DNA of 64,000 nt from Pseudomonas sp. 8AS (GCF_902506505.1 NZ_LR733406.1:186001-250000), one strand, 5' to 3'; positions 34,762 to 44,472 are shown, numbered from the stretch's first letter. Made by a program: numbers and translations. Notes: generated by a model from the letters alone, not told the origin.

Positions 34762-35354
34762 GCCTGCTCCTCAAGCCGTTGCAGCTCGGCTTCGCTACCG
34801 ACGATAAACAGCTTTGGCTTGCCCAGCACATCGCGGACGAAGCTGCCTTGCTCTTGCACCAGCTGGCACCACTCTGCAGGCCGATAGACTTTCGGATTGA
34901 TCTCGCGGCCCAGGCTTTCCTGCAGCGGATAGAGCGCTGCCACCGCCTCGGCGAAGCCGATCTCGCCGATCAGCAGCAGGTCGATATCGCTGTCGCCGCG
35001 TGCCTTGCCGCTGGCCATGGAGCCGAACACGAAGGCCACCTCGATCCGCTCCGCCATCGCCAGCAGGGCATCGGCAAGTACCTCGGCCAGACCGATGGTC
35101 TTGCGCAGGATGCTGGCCAGTTCCTCGAACACCGGGCACTGGCGATTGGCGCTGTACTGCAGCTGATTGCCGACTTTCTGCTTCGCCAGCAGGCCGGCGT
35201 CCGCCAGCTTGTTCAGCTCGCGGGCCAGAGTGCCGGGCTGGGTCGCAGTCAGCCGGGCAATCTCGCGCAGGTGATAGGCACGCTGCGGATGCAGAAGCAG
35301 CAGGCCGAGCACCCGACGGCGGTAATCGGTGAACAGCAGGGAGGCGAGGGTCAT
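34758..35354 (-). CDS. Winged-helix/minimal nucleotidyltransferase fusion (MNT)
   Basis: 198 residues. Residues about 5-75 form a winged helix (RRRVLGLLLLHPQRAYHLREIARLTATQPGTLARELNKL ...). Residues about 100-185 are a minimal nucleotidyltransferase: FVFGSMASGKARGDSDIDLLLIG has the GS-x(n)-D-x-D active-site arrangement intact, so nucleotide transfer (for example AMPylation, as MntA antitoxins do) is plausible. It forms a coupled pair with the HEPN-like gene. It sits 73 bases after recC and is co-oriented with the rec genes. The HTH may autoregulate. Confidence 0.85.
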   Translation of the reverse strand: MTLASLLFTDYRRRVLGLLLLHPQRAYHLREIARLTATQPGTLARELNKLADAGLLAKQKVGNQLQYSANRQCPVFEELASILRKTIGLAEVLADALLAMAERIEVAFVFGSMASGKARGDSDIDLLLIGEIGFAEAVAALYPLQESLGREINPKVYRPAEWCQLVQEQGSFVRDVLGKPKLFIVGSEAELQRLEEQA

Positions 35355-35427
35355 GGCGATATGAACTGTTGCTCTGAAGGCGACATTTGTAGCCTAAAAA
35401 GCAACACTTGAGAAGCCGGGCGCGCCA

Positions 35428-38400
35428 TCACTCTTCGTCATCCGCGGCCAGGGCCCGAAGGGCTGGGCCGAGCAGTTGTTCGGCCAGCTGTTCGAAGCGC
35501 TCGCCCAGCGGTTCGCGCTCGCGGAAGGCCAGGGCGTTCCAGGGGTCGAGGGCTTCGCCGGGGATCGGGCTGAAGTCGGCACCGAGCCAGGCGGCCTGAG
35601 CCTTGTCACGAGCCGCATCGATGGGTTCCTTCTTGCTGCGCGCGCTGGGGGTGACCAGCGCCTTGGCGAAGTCATGGCTGCTGCGCGGCAGGAACGGCAG
35701 CGGCGCGCTGAGCGCCTCGCGGTAGGCGGCCAGCCAGGGCTCCAGCAGCTCACGTGGACTGGCCAGGGCACCAAGCTGCCAGTCGCCGTCAGGGCTGACC
35801 AGCAGGCTGTCGCGGGCGATGCCACCGGTAGCGGCGACATTCAGCAGCAGGTGGCGCAGCCAGAAGCCGGGCAGGTCCCAGGCGCTCGGTGCATTCAGGC
35901 GCCAGTCGAACAGACCACTGGAGGTCACCCCATCCAGCCAGCCATGCAGGCGCACGCCGGCCAAGGTGATATCCACCAGCAAAGGTTGCGGCGCTTCCGC
36001 CGGGCGCGCCTCGAACAGCCGCGGGGCGAAGGCACGCACCGGGCCGCGCAGCTTGCCCCACAGCGCATGGCCCAGCTCGCCGGTGGGCAGCCAGCCGGCG
36101 GCGCGGGCGATGCGGCGTTCCTGCTGCTCGCTCCAGTCGCGCTCCACCGCCTGCAGGGCCAGGTGGCGCAGGCCACGGCGGGCCGGGCCTTCGAGGACGA
36201 AAGGTTCGTCCGCGGCGATGGCTTCCTCGGCATCGGCCAGGCGCAGGCCCAGGCGCTGTTCGAGGAGGAAGCGCGCCGGATTGCGGAAGCACAGCAGCAG
36301 CTGCGCCGGCTCGATGGTCAACCAGTCCTCGCCCGGCTCCGGCAGCTGGGTGATGAAGGGCGGCGGGGTCAACAGCGGTGCCTCGGCCAGGCGTTGAGCG
36401 GCGCGGAACCAGGAACTGGCAAAGCCCAGCTGCTGGCCCGATTGCTGGAAGTTGCCGGGGGCGAAGGGCTGCAGCGGGTGGGCGACGGTGATGGCGGCGC
36501 TGGCCTTGCGCTCTTTCGGCTGCGATGCGTCAGTGCTGGCGGGATCGCGAGCAAGCTCGCTCCTACAAGGAACGACAGCGGTGATATCGACGGCTTCGAG
36601 CAGTTCGCTGACCAGCACCGAGGGTGGCAGCACCGCGTTGTCGCGCGGGTCGCGGCCGACGTAGCTGAGGTACAGGCCGTCGCGCGCCGAGAGCAGGGTT
36701 TCCAGCAGCAGGTAGCGGTCGTCCAGGCGCCGCGCGCGATCGCCACGCCGGGGCTTGTGGCTGATCAGGTCGAAGCCGGCCACCGGCGTGCGCCGCGGCA
36801 GGGCGCCGTCGTCCAGGCCGAGCAGGCAGACCAGGCGGAACGGCAGGCTGCGCATCGGCACCATGGTGCAGAAGGTCACCGCGCCGGTGAGAAAACCCGA
36901 GGCGCCGCCACCGGCCTCCAGCGCCGTGCCGAGCTGCTGGCGCACCAGGGCCAGCTCCAGCGGGCGCTCGATGCCGGCGTCGCTGGCCTGGCGGGCGAGG
37001 GCGGCGCAGGCCTGGCTGAGCAGCAACAAGGTATCGCCGGCTTCGCGCTCGTCGAACAGGCTGTCGATCAGCCCTTGCAGGTCCAGCGCCCAGTCGCCCA
37101 GCGGGCGTGGACGCTGCAGGCTCTCAGCCAGGCCGGCGAGTTTGCCGACGAAGGCGCACAGGCGCCCGAGCAGCTGGCCGCGCGCGCCTTCCAGAGCGTC
37201 CAGCGGCAGGCTGTCGCCGAGCAGGGGAATGCCCTCGCCGGCCAGTTGCGGCGGCGCGGCGAAGCCCAGCAGCAGGCGGTCGAGACCCTGGGCCCAGGTG
37301 AAGGCGTTGTCTTCCGGCAGGCCGAGGGCGGCGTGGTGGCCGGCATCGCGGCCCCAGCGCACGCCGGCGTCGCGCAGCCAGTCGCGCAGCAGCGGCAGGT
37401 CTTCGGCCTCGATGCCGGCGCGGCGGGCGATGGCCGGCTGCTCCAGCCAGGCGAGGATTTCCTCGGCGGCGAAGCGGCTCTCGGGCAGGGCGAGCAGGTC
37501 GATAAAGGCTTCCAGCAGCGGCAGCTCGGCACGCAGGCTGCGGTCGGCCAGGCTGAAGGGGATGCGCGGCGCACCTTCGCGTGGAGCAAAGACCGCCTCG
37601 ATGTAAGGGGCGTAGCGCTCGATATCCGGGGTCAGCACCACCACCTGATCCGGCGTCAGGCTGGGCTCGGCGGCAAAACGGGCGAGCAGCTGGTCATGCA
37701 GGATTTCCACTTCACGCAGTGGTGAATGGGCGATATGCAGTTCCAGCGAGCGGTCGTCTTCGCGCAGCTCGATGCGCTCGGCCGGCTGGCGGGTACGCAG
37801 GCGCAGGATGTCGTGCTGCAGGGCGTGCAGCAGGCTGTCGTCGACCAGGTCGGCGTCTTCGCTGTACAAGCCGGTTTCCTGCCCGCCTTCGGCCGAGGCC
37901 AGGCTGAACAGGCTGTCGAAGAAGTCGCGGCCCTGCTTGCCGAGGCTGGCCAGCAGCGGGTGGCCGACGTCGAGGTACCACTCGTCGGGGCTCATCGCTT
38001 GAAAAATCGCTGCGCTCTGGGGCTGCCTGGCCAGCTCACGGATGTCGCGAATCTCGCCCCAGGCCTCGCGGCACGGGTTGAGGGCGAAGATGATGACGTC
38101 CGTGTGCCGCGCCAAGCCTTCGAGCACCCGCAGGTGATGGGGCGGCAGCGAGCTGATGCCGAACACCAGCAGGCGCTCCGGCAGGCCGGCAAGCGGTGCG
38201 GGGTCATACAGGCGCTGCAACAGGTCGTCGAGCAGGCGCGCACGGTGCGGGTGGCCGTCCTTGGTCAGCTCGCGCCAGAGCAGCGCCTGCCAGGCTTCGT
38301 CGGCGCCCAGGTCGCACAGCTCGCCACGCTCCCAGGCGGCCAGCCAGTCGTCGCGGTACAGCAGGTACTGGTCGAACACGTCGGCGATGCGGCTGGCCAG

Positions 38401-38772
38401 GGACAACCGGCGGCGCTCGTCGCCACCCTCCAGATAACGTTGCAGGCGCTCGGCGCGCTGCAAGTTGGCCGGCTGGCACAGCCAGTCATACAGGCGCCAG
38501 CTCAGGGTCAGCGGGGTGAAGGCGGACTGCTCGGGCAGCTGGCCCAGCACCAGGCGCGACAGCTCCCAGACGAAGGCCGCGGGCAGCTGCACTTCCAGCT
38601 GCATGGCGATGCCCTGTTCGCGGGCCAGCTGCAGGGTCAGCCAGCGGCCGATGCCCTGGCTCGGCACCACCACCCGCGCCGGGGCGAAGGGGTCGTGCGC
38701 AGGCGTGGCGAGCAGGCGCGTGGCCAGGGCGCCGAGGGTTTCCAGGTCGGGGGCGTGGAAGAGGTTGAGCAT
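35428..38772 (-). CDS. recC: Exodeoxyribonuclease V gamma subunit (RecC)
   Basis: 1114 residues. RecC is the Chi-recognising, helicase-like but inactive subunit of RecBCD. N-terminus MLNLFHAPDLETLGALATRLLA and APARVVVPSQGIGRWL, then RLLVFGISSLPPHHLRVLEGLA and MRSLPFRLVCLLGLDDGALPRR are typical. An in-frame insertion near residues 735-750 (PCRSELARDPASTDAS) is encoded by a REP-type palindrome (36539-36567) and is foreign to the family. First gene of the rec operon here; recB does not follow directly, because the MNT/HEPN pair intervenes. Confidence 0.93.
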   Translation of the reverse strand: MLNLFHAPDLETLGALATRLLATPAHDPFAPARVVVPSQGIGRWLTLQLAREQGIAMQLEVQLPAAFVWELSRLVLGQLPEQSAFTPLTLSWRLYDWLCQPANLQRAERLQRYLEGGDERRRLSLASRIADVFDQYLLYRDDWLAAWERGELCDLGADEAWQALLWRELTKDGHPHRARLLDDLLQRLYDPAPLAGLPERLLVFGISSLPPHHLRVLEGLARHTDVIIFALNPCREAWGEIRDIRELARQPQSAAIFQAMSPDEWYLDVGHPLLASLGKQGRDFFDSLFSLASAEGGQETGLYSEDADLVDDSLLHALQHDILRLRTRQPAERIELREDDRSLELHIAHSPLREVEILHDQLLARFAAEPSLTPDQVVVLTPDIERYAPYIEAVFAPREGAPRIPFSLADRSLRAELPLLEAFIDLLALPESRFAAEEILAWLEQPAIARRAGIEAEDLPLLRDWLRDAGVRWGRDAGHHAALGLPEDNAFTWAQGLDRLLLGFAAPPQLAGEGIPLLGDSLPLDALEGARGQLLGRLCAFVGKLAGLAESLQRPRPLGDWALDLQGLIDSLFDEREAGDTLLLLSQACAALARQASDAGIERPLELALVRQQLGTALEAGGGASGFLTGAVTFCTMVPMRSLPFRLVCLLGLDDGALPRRTPVAGFDLISHKPRRGDRARRLDDRYLLLETLLSARDGLYLSYVGRDPRDNAVLPPSVLVSELLEAVDITAVVPCRSELARDPASTDASQPKERKASAAITVAHPLQPFAPGNFQQSGQQLGFASSWFRAAQRLAEAPLLTPPPFITQLPEPGEDWLTIEPAQLLLCFRNPARFLLEQRLGLRLADAEEAIAADEPFVLEGPARRGLRHLALQAVERDWSEQQERRIARAAGWLPTGELGHALWGKLRGPVRAFAPRLFEARPAEAPQPLLVDITLAGVRLHGWLDGVTSSGLFDWRLNAPSAWDLPGFWLRHLLLNVAATGGIARDSLLVSPDGDWQLGALASPRELLEPWLAAYREALSAPLPFLPRSSHDFAKALVTPSARSKKEPIDAARDKAQAAWLGADFSPIPGEALDPWNALAFREREPLGERFEQLAEQLLGPALRALAADDEE
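36539..36567. repeat. REP-type palindrome inside recC
   Basis: The string GCGAGCAAGCTCGCTCCTAC belongs to the well-known Pseudomonas REP sequence (GATCGCGAGCAAGCTCGC core plus the TCCTACA tail). It is in frame with recC and encodes the residues CRSELARDPA. I see no second full copy in this window. Confidence 0.85.
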
Positions 38773-38918
38773 GGGCGGCCGGGCAGGTTGAAAAGAGCGT
38801 CAGGTTACCAGCAAGGTGCCGGGGCCGGCACGGCGAAAGCGCGACACCCGGCCGCCTGGTCGAATGCCGGCGGGTACACTCTACTGAAGGCAACTTTCCT
38901 GTTCGAACCGGGGGCACC

Positions 38919-40049
38919 ATGACCGATCCACTCTCGCCAGCCACCCAGCCGGATGTCTACCCACTGCTGCAGACGCTCCATGCAAAGGGCGGCTCGGACA
39001 TGTTCTTCAGCGTCGGCACGCCGCCGCAGATCAAGCTCGAAGGCCATACCGTGCCGTTGCCGGTCGCGCCGCTGCAGCCGGGCGAGGTGCGGCAGATGGC
39101 CTACCAGCTGATGAACGAGCGCCAGGTCGCCGAGTTCGAGCGTGACCTGGAGATGAACCTGGCGGTCAGCGTCGCCAGCTCCGGGCGCTTTCGCATCAAC
39201 ATCTACTACCAGCGCGGCGAAGTGGCGATGGTGGTGCGCCTGATCAAGAGCCAGATCCCCAGCCTGGAAGCCCTCGGCCTGCCGCCCCAGCTGGGCAAGC
39301 TGGCGCTGCTCGACCGCGGCCTGATCCTGGTGATCGGCGCGGCCGGCTCGGGCAAGTCGACCACCCTGGCGGCCATGCTCGACTTGCGCAACCGCAACAA
39401 GTCCGGGCACATCATCTGCATCGAGGACCCGATCGAGTTCCTCCACCAGCACCAGCGCTCGGTGATCGACCAGCGCGAAGTCGGCCTGGACACCCACAGC
39501 TTCGCCGATGCCCTGCGCAACGTGCTGCGCGAGGCGCCGGACGTGATCATGCTCGGCGAGATCCGCGACCTCGACACCATGCAGCACGCCCTGCACTACG
39601 CGGAAACCGGCCACCTGTGCCTGGCCACCCTGCACGCCACCAGCACCAGCCACGCGCTGGAGCGCATCGTGCGCTTCTTCCCCGAGGAGGCGCGGGCGCA
39701 GATCCTCGCCGACGTGGCGCAGAACCTGCTGGCCATAGTCGGCCAGCGCCTGATCCCGGCCCTCGACCAGCGCCGGGTGGCGGCGGTCGAACTGATGCTC
39801 GGCACCGCGCATATCCGCGACCTGATCCAGCGCGGCCTGCTCGACGACCTGCGCGAGGCCATCGGCCGCGGCCGCGAGCAGGGTCTGCAGACCTTCGACC
39901 AGCACCTCTACGAGCTGTTCGAGAGCGGGCGCATCTCGATGGAGGAAGCCATCCGCCACGCCGACTCGCGCACCGACCTGACCCTGCGCATCAGGCTCGG
40001 CCACGGCACGGCCGGCGAGGGCAACCTGCACCTGCTGCACGACGCCTGA
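38919..40049 (+). CDS. PilU/PilT-family retraction ATPase paralogue, away from pil genes
   Basis: 376 residues. GSPII/IV secretion ATPase family with the N-terminal PAS-like domain (LHAKGGSDMFFSVGTPPQIKL), Walker A GAAGSGKSTT, Asp box IICIEDPIEFLHQHQ, Walker B PDVIMLGEIRD and His box TGHLCLATLHA. HQHQ, QREVGLDT and the C-terminal length resemble PilU more than PilT. The A in GAAGSGKST replaces the usual T. No other pilus gene is in the window, so it is an orphan third paralogue or serves twitching/adhesion motors at a distance. Cytosolic hexamer. Confidence 0.88.
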   Translation: MTDPLSPATQPDVYPLLQTLHAKGGSDMFFSVGTPPQIKLEGHTVPLPVAPLQPGEVRQMAYQLMNERQVAEFERDLEMNLAVSVASSGRFRINIYYQRGEVAMVVRLIKSQIPSLEALGLPPQLGKLALLDRGLILVIGAAGSGKSTTLAAMLDLRNRNKSGHIICIEDPIEFLHQHQRSVIDQREVGLDTHSFADALRNVLREAPDVIMLGEIRDLDTMQHALHYAETGHLCLATLHATSTSHALERIVRFFPEEARAQILADVAQNLLAIVGQRLIPALDQRRVAAVELMLGTAHIRDLIQRGLLDDLREAIGRGREQGLQTFDQHLYELFESGRISMEEAIRHADSRTDLTLRIRLGHGTAGEGNLHLLHDA

Positions 40050-40148
40050 AGCGGCACCACGGCGCGCCGGGCGTTGACCCAGGTCAAAACCACCTGGCCA
40101 AGGGCCACCTAGAGTGCCTGTCCGAAATCCAGCGCTTGCCCCGTAGTC

Positions 40149-40460
40149 ATGCCGCGAACGACCCCCACCATACTGGTCACCGACAGCGACCAGCAGATGG
40201 CCTACCGCCTGCGCCGCCTGCTGCACGACGAAGGCCTGAACTGCGCCGTGCTGGCGCGCCCCGAGGACTGCAGCCAGGCGCCCCTGTGCGGCTGGCTGCA
40301 GAACCGGCCGCTGCCGGCCCACGCCAGCCTGCATGCCAGCCTGGCCGACGCCATCGAAGTGCTCGAGCGTTCCCGGCATGCCTTCAAGTCCCGCGACCTG
40401 GCCGACCTGCGCCAGCGCCTGGAGCAATTGCTCGGCGAATTGTCAGCCGCGCCGGAATAA
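40149..40460 (+). CDS. Small protein with receiver-like N-terminus, unknown function
   Basis: 103 residues with the strongly GC-biased third codon positions of a real gene. The first 25 residues ([25 protein letters not shown]) look like the first strand, acidic pocket and helix of a response-regulator receiver domain, but the rest is too short for one; the C-terminus is a charged helix ([16 protein letters not shown]). No clear ribosome binding site. It stands between the PilU-like gene and the structured leader of the cyclic-di-GMP gene. Confidence 0.6.
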   Translation: MPRTTPTILVTDSDQQMAYRLRRLLHDEGLNCAVLARPEDCSQAPLCGWLQNRPLPAHASLHASLADAIEVLERSRHAFKSRDLADLRQRLEQLLGELSAAPE

Positions 40461-40470
40461 GGTAGAAAAG

Positions 40471-40590
40471 GCCGCAGTAGGTTCCGCCCACAGGCGGAGA
40501 CCGGCTTTGCCGGGCAGGACGCATGGGCCTGCAAGACGAAGCGCCGCGACGCCCCGTTCCCCGATGAACGCGCCGTCCGGCGCTTTTTTT
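40471..40590 (+). ncRNA. Structured leader RNA with intrinsic terminator before the globin-GGDEF-EAL gene
   Basis: Three hairpins in a row: TCCGCC-CACA-GGCGGA (40483-40498), CCGGC-TTT-GCCGG (40501-40513) and GCAGG-N9-CCTGC (40514-40532), then a terminator GCGCC-GTCC-GGCGC (40570-40583) with T7 (40584-40590), 34 bases before the downstream ATG. A second GCGCCG (40541-40546) could pair with the terminator's right arm instead. The loop of hairpin three begins ACGC directly after GCAGG, so CAGGACG, close to an Rsm/CsrA site, is at its 5' edge. This could be an attenuator/riboswitch or a short sRNA. I do not recognise a known class; the 5' end is not defined. Confidence 0.5.
40570..40590 (+). terminator. 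Intrinsic terminator in the leader of the c-di-GMP gene
   Basis: GC hairpin followed by seven T. It lies downstream of the 103-residue protein gene by 110 bases and upstream of the globin-GGDEF-EAL start by 34 bases. Confidence 0.85.
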
Positions 40591-40624
40591 ATGCCCGCGA
40601 AAAAACAACAACAGGGAGGGACAT

Positions 40625-42886
40625 ATGGGCGCAGTGGCAACACTCGAGGAACTGATGCGCCGCATCGGCCTCGACCAGGCGGAAGTCGACGAGCGCTGCC
40701 GCCTGCTCGACTGGCAGGGCCTGGATATGCAGCAGCTGAACGGCGCCGCAGCGACCATGGACAAGGCCCAGCAGGCGTTCGTCGAGCGCCTGTACCAGCA
40801 CCTGGGCGGGTTTCCCGGGCCGGCCAGCCTGATCAGCGACGAGGCCACCCTGGCCCGCCTCAAACACAGCCAGCTGGACTACTACCAGCGCCTGTGGCGC
40901 GGCCCCTACGACAGCGACTACGTGGCCAGCCGCCTGCGCATCGGCCTGATCCACCAGGTCGCCGGGGTCGAGCTGAAGTGGTACCTGGGTGGCTACCGCC
41001 TGTACCTCGACTCGATGCTCGCCGAACTGTGTCCCGACGCCACCCAGCGGGCGCTGCTGGCCAGCCTGCTCAAGGTGGTGTTCTTCGACATGACCCTGGC
41101 CATCGACACCTACAGCGCCGCCCAGCGCAAGGCCCTGGAAGACAGCGAGGCGCGTTTCGCCCGGGCCCTGCGCGGGGCCAACGACGGCATCTGGGACTGG
41201 CACCTGGAACACGACCGGCTGTACGTCTCCGAGCGCTGGGCCGGCATGCTCGGGCTCAGCCGCGACAGCCTCGGCGAAGGCAGCGCCAGCTGGTTCTCAC
41301 GGGTCCATCCGGACGACCTGCCCGGCCTGCGCCAGGCCATCGACGCGCACCTGCGCGGCAGCAGCGCGCTGCTCCACCACGAATACCGCATGCGCCGCAG
41401 AGCCGGCGACTACCTGTGGGTGCTGGCGCGCGGCGTGGCGGAGACCGATGCCAGCGGGCAACGCCGCATCGCCGGTTCGCAGAGCGATGTCAGCGCACGC
41501 AAGGCGGTCGAGCAGCAGCTGCGCCATGCCGCCCGCCACGACCCGCTGACCGGCCTGGCCAACCGCCTGCGCCTCGACGAACTGCTGGCGCAGGCCCTGC
41601 AGCAACTGGGCAAGGTCGGCGCGCGCCAGGCCGCCCTGCTGTTCATCGACCTCGACCGCTTCAAGCTGATCAACGACAGCCTCGGCCACTCGTGCGGCGA
41701 CCAGGTGCTGGTCGAAGTCGGCCGGCGCCTCGGCCAGTGCCTGCGCCCCGGCGACCACCTGTGCCGCTTCGGCGGCGACGAGTTCGTCGTGCTGCTCACC
41801 GACATGGCCTGCGCCGGCGATGCCGAGCAGGTCGCCCAGCGCATGCTCGACAGCCTGCACCTGCCGCTGCACCTGGCCGAGCAGACCCTGGTGGTCAGCG
41901 CCAGCATCGGCATCGCCGCGCTGCAGGCCAGCGACGCCTCGCAGGATGCCCTGCAGGCCGCCGACCTCGCCCTGTACCGCGCCAAGCAGGCCGGCAAGGC
42001 GCAGTTCGCCCGCTACAGCGCCGAGCTGCAGACCCAGGCGCGGCACCAGCTGGAGCTGGAAAGCGCGCTGGGCCAGGCCCTCGACCGCGACGAATTCGTC
42101 CTGCACTACCAGCCGATCTGCCAGCTCGAACAGGGCGAGATCCGCCTGATCGGCGTCGAGGCCCTGCTGCGCTGGCGCCAGGGCGACAGCCTGGTGCCGC
42201 CGCAGGAGTTCATCCCCTCGCTGGAGGAGTCCGGGGAAATCCTCCGCGTCGGCGACTGGGTGCTGGCCCAGGCCTGCCGCCAGGTGCGCGCCTGGCAGCT
42301 GGCCGGGCAAACGCAGCTGCGCTGCGCGGTGAACCTGTCCAACCGCCAGCTGCAGCAGGACGATTTCGTCGCCCGGCTCACCGACATCCTCCTGGCCAGC
42401 GGCCTGCCGCCGGCCAGCCTGGTGCTGGAGATCACCGAGAGCCAGCTGATGCAGGACAGCACCGCCACCCTGATCACCCTGCGCGAGCTGGCCAGCCTCG
42501 GTGTGCGCCTGGCCCTGGACGACTTCGGCACCGGCTACTCCTCGCTCGGCTACCTCAAGCGCTTCCCCCTGCACATCCTCAAGGTCGACAAGAGCTTCAT
42601 CGGCGGCGCGCCGCAGGATGCCGAGCTGGGCGCCATCAGCCGGGCGATCATCGGCCTGGGCCACAGCCTCGGCCTGGAGGTGGTGGCCGAGGGCGTGGAG
42701 CGTGCCGAACACCTGGAGTTCCTGCACGAGCAGGGCTGCCGGCTGGCCCAGGGCTACTGGTTCAGCCGGCCGCGCCCGGCCGCCGAGCTGCAGCGCCTGC
42801 TCAGCGGCGCAGACCGTTTCGAAGGATTGTGCGGCCAGCCGCCACTGAACACCCCCAACCTCGTACCCGCGGAACTCCAACAATGA
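40625..42886 (+). CDS. Globin-coupled PAS-GGDEF-EAL c-di-GMP enzyme
   Basis: 753 residues, no transmembrane segment. A globin-coupled sensor domain (about 1-165) has the proximal heme histidine at His110 ([19 protein letters not shown]). A PAS domain follows (about 175-295). The GGDEF domain has an intact active site FGGDEF and an I-site-like RPGD just before it. The EAL domain (about 475-730) retains [33 protein letters not shown] and EGVE, so both cyclase and phosphodiesterase activities are possible. Heme would let O2 or another gas control c-di-GMP. Strong binding site AGGGAGG. It overlaps the Aer-like gene (ATGA). Confidence 0.92.
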   Translation: MGAVATLEELMRRIGLDQAEVDERCRLLDWQGLDMQQLNGAAATMDKAQQAFVERLYQHLGGFPGPASLISDEATLARLKHSQLDYYQRLWRGPYDSDYVASRLRIGLIHQVAGVELKWYLGGYRLYLDSMLAELCPDATQRALLASLLKVVFFDMTLAIDTYSAAQRKALEDSEARFARALRGANDGIWDWHLEHDRLYVSERWAGMLGLSRDSLGEGSASWFSRVHPDDLPGLRQAIDAHLRGSSALLHHEYRMRRRAGDYLWVLARGVAETDASGQRRIAGSQSDVSARKAVEQQLRHAARHDPLTGLANRLRLDELLAQALQQLGKVGARQAALLFIDLDRFKLINDSLGHSCGDQVLVEVGRRLGQCLRPGDHLCRFGGDEFVVLLTDMACAGDAEQVAQRMLDSLHLPLHLAEQTLVVSASIGIAALQASDASQDALQAADLALYRAKQAGKAQFARYSAELQTQARHQLELESALGQALDRDEFVLHYQPICQLEQGEIRLIGVEALLRWRQGDSLVPPQEFIPSLEESGEILRVGDWVLAQACRQVRAWQLAGQTQLRCAVNLSNRQLQQDDFVARLTDILLASGLPPASLVLEITESQLMQDSTATLITLRELASLGVRLALDDFGTGYSSLGYLKRFPLHILKVDKSFIGGAPQDAELGAISRAIIGLGHSLGLEVVAEGVERAEHLEFLHEQGCRLAQGYWFSRPRPAAELQRLLSGADRFEGLCGQPPLNTPNLVPAELQQ

Positions 42887-44472
42887 AAATCAACCTGCCG
42901 GTCAGCCAGCGTGCAGTGGACGTGCCCGCCCACGCCAACATCCTGTCCACCACCGATCTCAAGGGGGCGGTCAGCTACGTCAACCCGGACTTCATCGCCA
43001 TCAGCGGCTACAGCGAGGCCGAGCTGCTCGGCCGCAACCACAACATCGTGCGCCACCCGGACATGCCGCCGGCGGCCTTCGCCCACCTCTGGCAGACCCT
43101 CAAGGACGGCCGCGCCTGGATGGGCCTGGTGAAGAACCGCTGCAAGAACGGCGACCACTACTGGGTCAGCGCCTATGCCACGCCGGTGGTGCGCAACGGC
43201 CAGGTGGTGGAATACCAGTCGGTGCGCACCTGCGCCGACCCGGCCCTGGTGGCCCGCGCCGAGCAGCTCTACGCCGAACTGATCAAGGGACGTACGCCTC
43301 GCCAGTTGCGCCCGCCGCGCCTGGGCCTGGCCGCACGCCTCGGCCTGCTGGCTGCCGCGCCGGTGCTGGCGCTGGCCACGGCCCTCGGCCTGGGCGGCGC
43401 GCTGCCCCTGCTGCCGGCCCTGGGCGGCGGCCTGGCCCTGGCCGGGCTGCTCGGCGGCCTGCTGCAGCTGGGCCTGCGCCCGCTGGCGCAACTGACCCGC
43501 CAGGCCCGGCGCATCGCCGACAACCCGCTGAGCCAGTGGGTGTACACCGCACGCAACGACGAGTTCGGCCAGCTGGCCTTCGCCCTGCGCAGCCTGCAGG
43601 CCGAATCCGGCGCGGTGGTCGGGCGCATCGCCGACTCGGCGCGCCAGCTCAGCCAGGAAGCCAGCGAACTGGCCGCCGCGGTGGACAGCAGCAGCCAGGC
43701 CAGCCTGCAGCAGCAGGGCGAGACCGCCCAGGTGGCCAGCGCCATCAGCCAGATGGCGGCCAGCGTGCAGGAAGTGGCGCGCCACGCCCAGCTCAGCGCC
43801 AGCGCCGCCAGCGAGGCGGACCTGGAGACCGCCAACGGCCTGCAACTGGTCGAGCAGACCCGCCAGCTGATCGCCACGCTGGCCAGCGAAGTGCAGCAGA
43901 GCAGCCAGGTGATCCACCAGCTGGAACTGCACGGGCAGAAGATCAACCAGGTGCTGGACGTGATCCAGGGCATCGCCGAGCAGACCAACCTGCTGGCGCT
44001 GAATGCCGCCATCGAGGCGGCGCGAGCCGGCGAGGCCGGGCGCGGCTTCGCCGTGGTCGCCGATGAAGTGCGCGGCCTGGCCTCGCGCACCCAGCAGTCC
44101 ACCGCCGAGATCAACGCCATCATCGGCACCCTGCAGCAGGGCACCGGGCAGGCGGTGGCGGCCATGCAGCGCAGCCAGCAGCAAGCCAGCGCCAGCGTCG
44201 AACAGGCCCTGCAGGCGGCCCAGGCCCTCGGCGGGATCAACCAGCGGGTCGGCCAGATCAGCGACATGAGCATCCAGATCGCCGCCGCCGTGGAGCAGCA
44301 GAGCGCGGTCGGCGACGATATCCAGCGCAACCTGTGCGGCATCCGCCAGGCCAACGAAAGCACCGTGGTGGCCAGCGACCAGAGCCGCAGCAGCGCCGAG
44401 CACGTGGCCGGCCTGGCCGAACGCCTGCAGCTGCTGGTGGAGCAGTTCTGGGGCCGGCAACAGCCGGGCTGA
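42883..44472 (+). CDS. Aer-like PAS chemoreceptor (methyl-accepting)
   Basis: 529 residues. PAS domain (about 15-125) with [21 protein letters not shown] and the [22 protein letters not shown] stretch typical of Aer, which binds FAD and senses redox/energy. There are two hydrophobic segments (about 145-200), a HAMP-like region and a cytoplasmic signalling domain with the hairpin tip [20 protein letters not shown] and [12 protein letters not shown]. No periplasmic domain. The ATG overlaps the stop of the globin-GGDEF-EAL gene, so the two sensors are made together. It likely steers aerotaxis through CheW/CheA encoded elsewhere. Confidence 0.92.
   Translation: MKINLPVSQRAVDVPAHANILSTTDLKGAVSYVNPDFIAISGYSEAELLGRNHNIVRHPDMPPAAFAHLWQTLKDGRAWMGLVKNRCKNGDHYWVSAYATPVVRNGQVVEYQSVRTCADPALVARAEQLYAELIKGRTPRQLRPPRLGLAARLGLLAAAPVLALATALGLGGALPLLPALGGGLALAGLLGGLLQLGLRPLAQLTRQARRIADNPLSQWVYTARNDEFGQLAFALRSLQAESGAVVGRIADSARQLSQEASELAAAVDSSSQASLQQQGETAQVASAISQMAASVQEVARHAQLSASAASEADLETANGLQLVEQTRQLIATLASEVQQSSQVIHQLELHGQKINQVLDVIQGIAEQTNLLALNAAIEAARAGEAGRGFAVVADEVRGLASRTQQSTAEINAIIGTLQQGTGQAVAAMQRSQQQASASVEQALQAAQALGGINQRVGQISDMSIQIAAAVEQQSAVGDDIQRNLCGIRQANESTVVASDQSRSSAEHVAGLAERLQLLVEQFWGRQQPG

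Noticed and set aside
40471..40590. Known GEMM c-di-GMP riboswitch
   Set aside because: The hairpins lack the conserved GEMM core and tetraloop-receptor pattern; only the genetic context fits.
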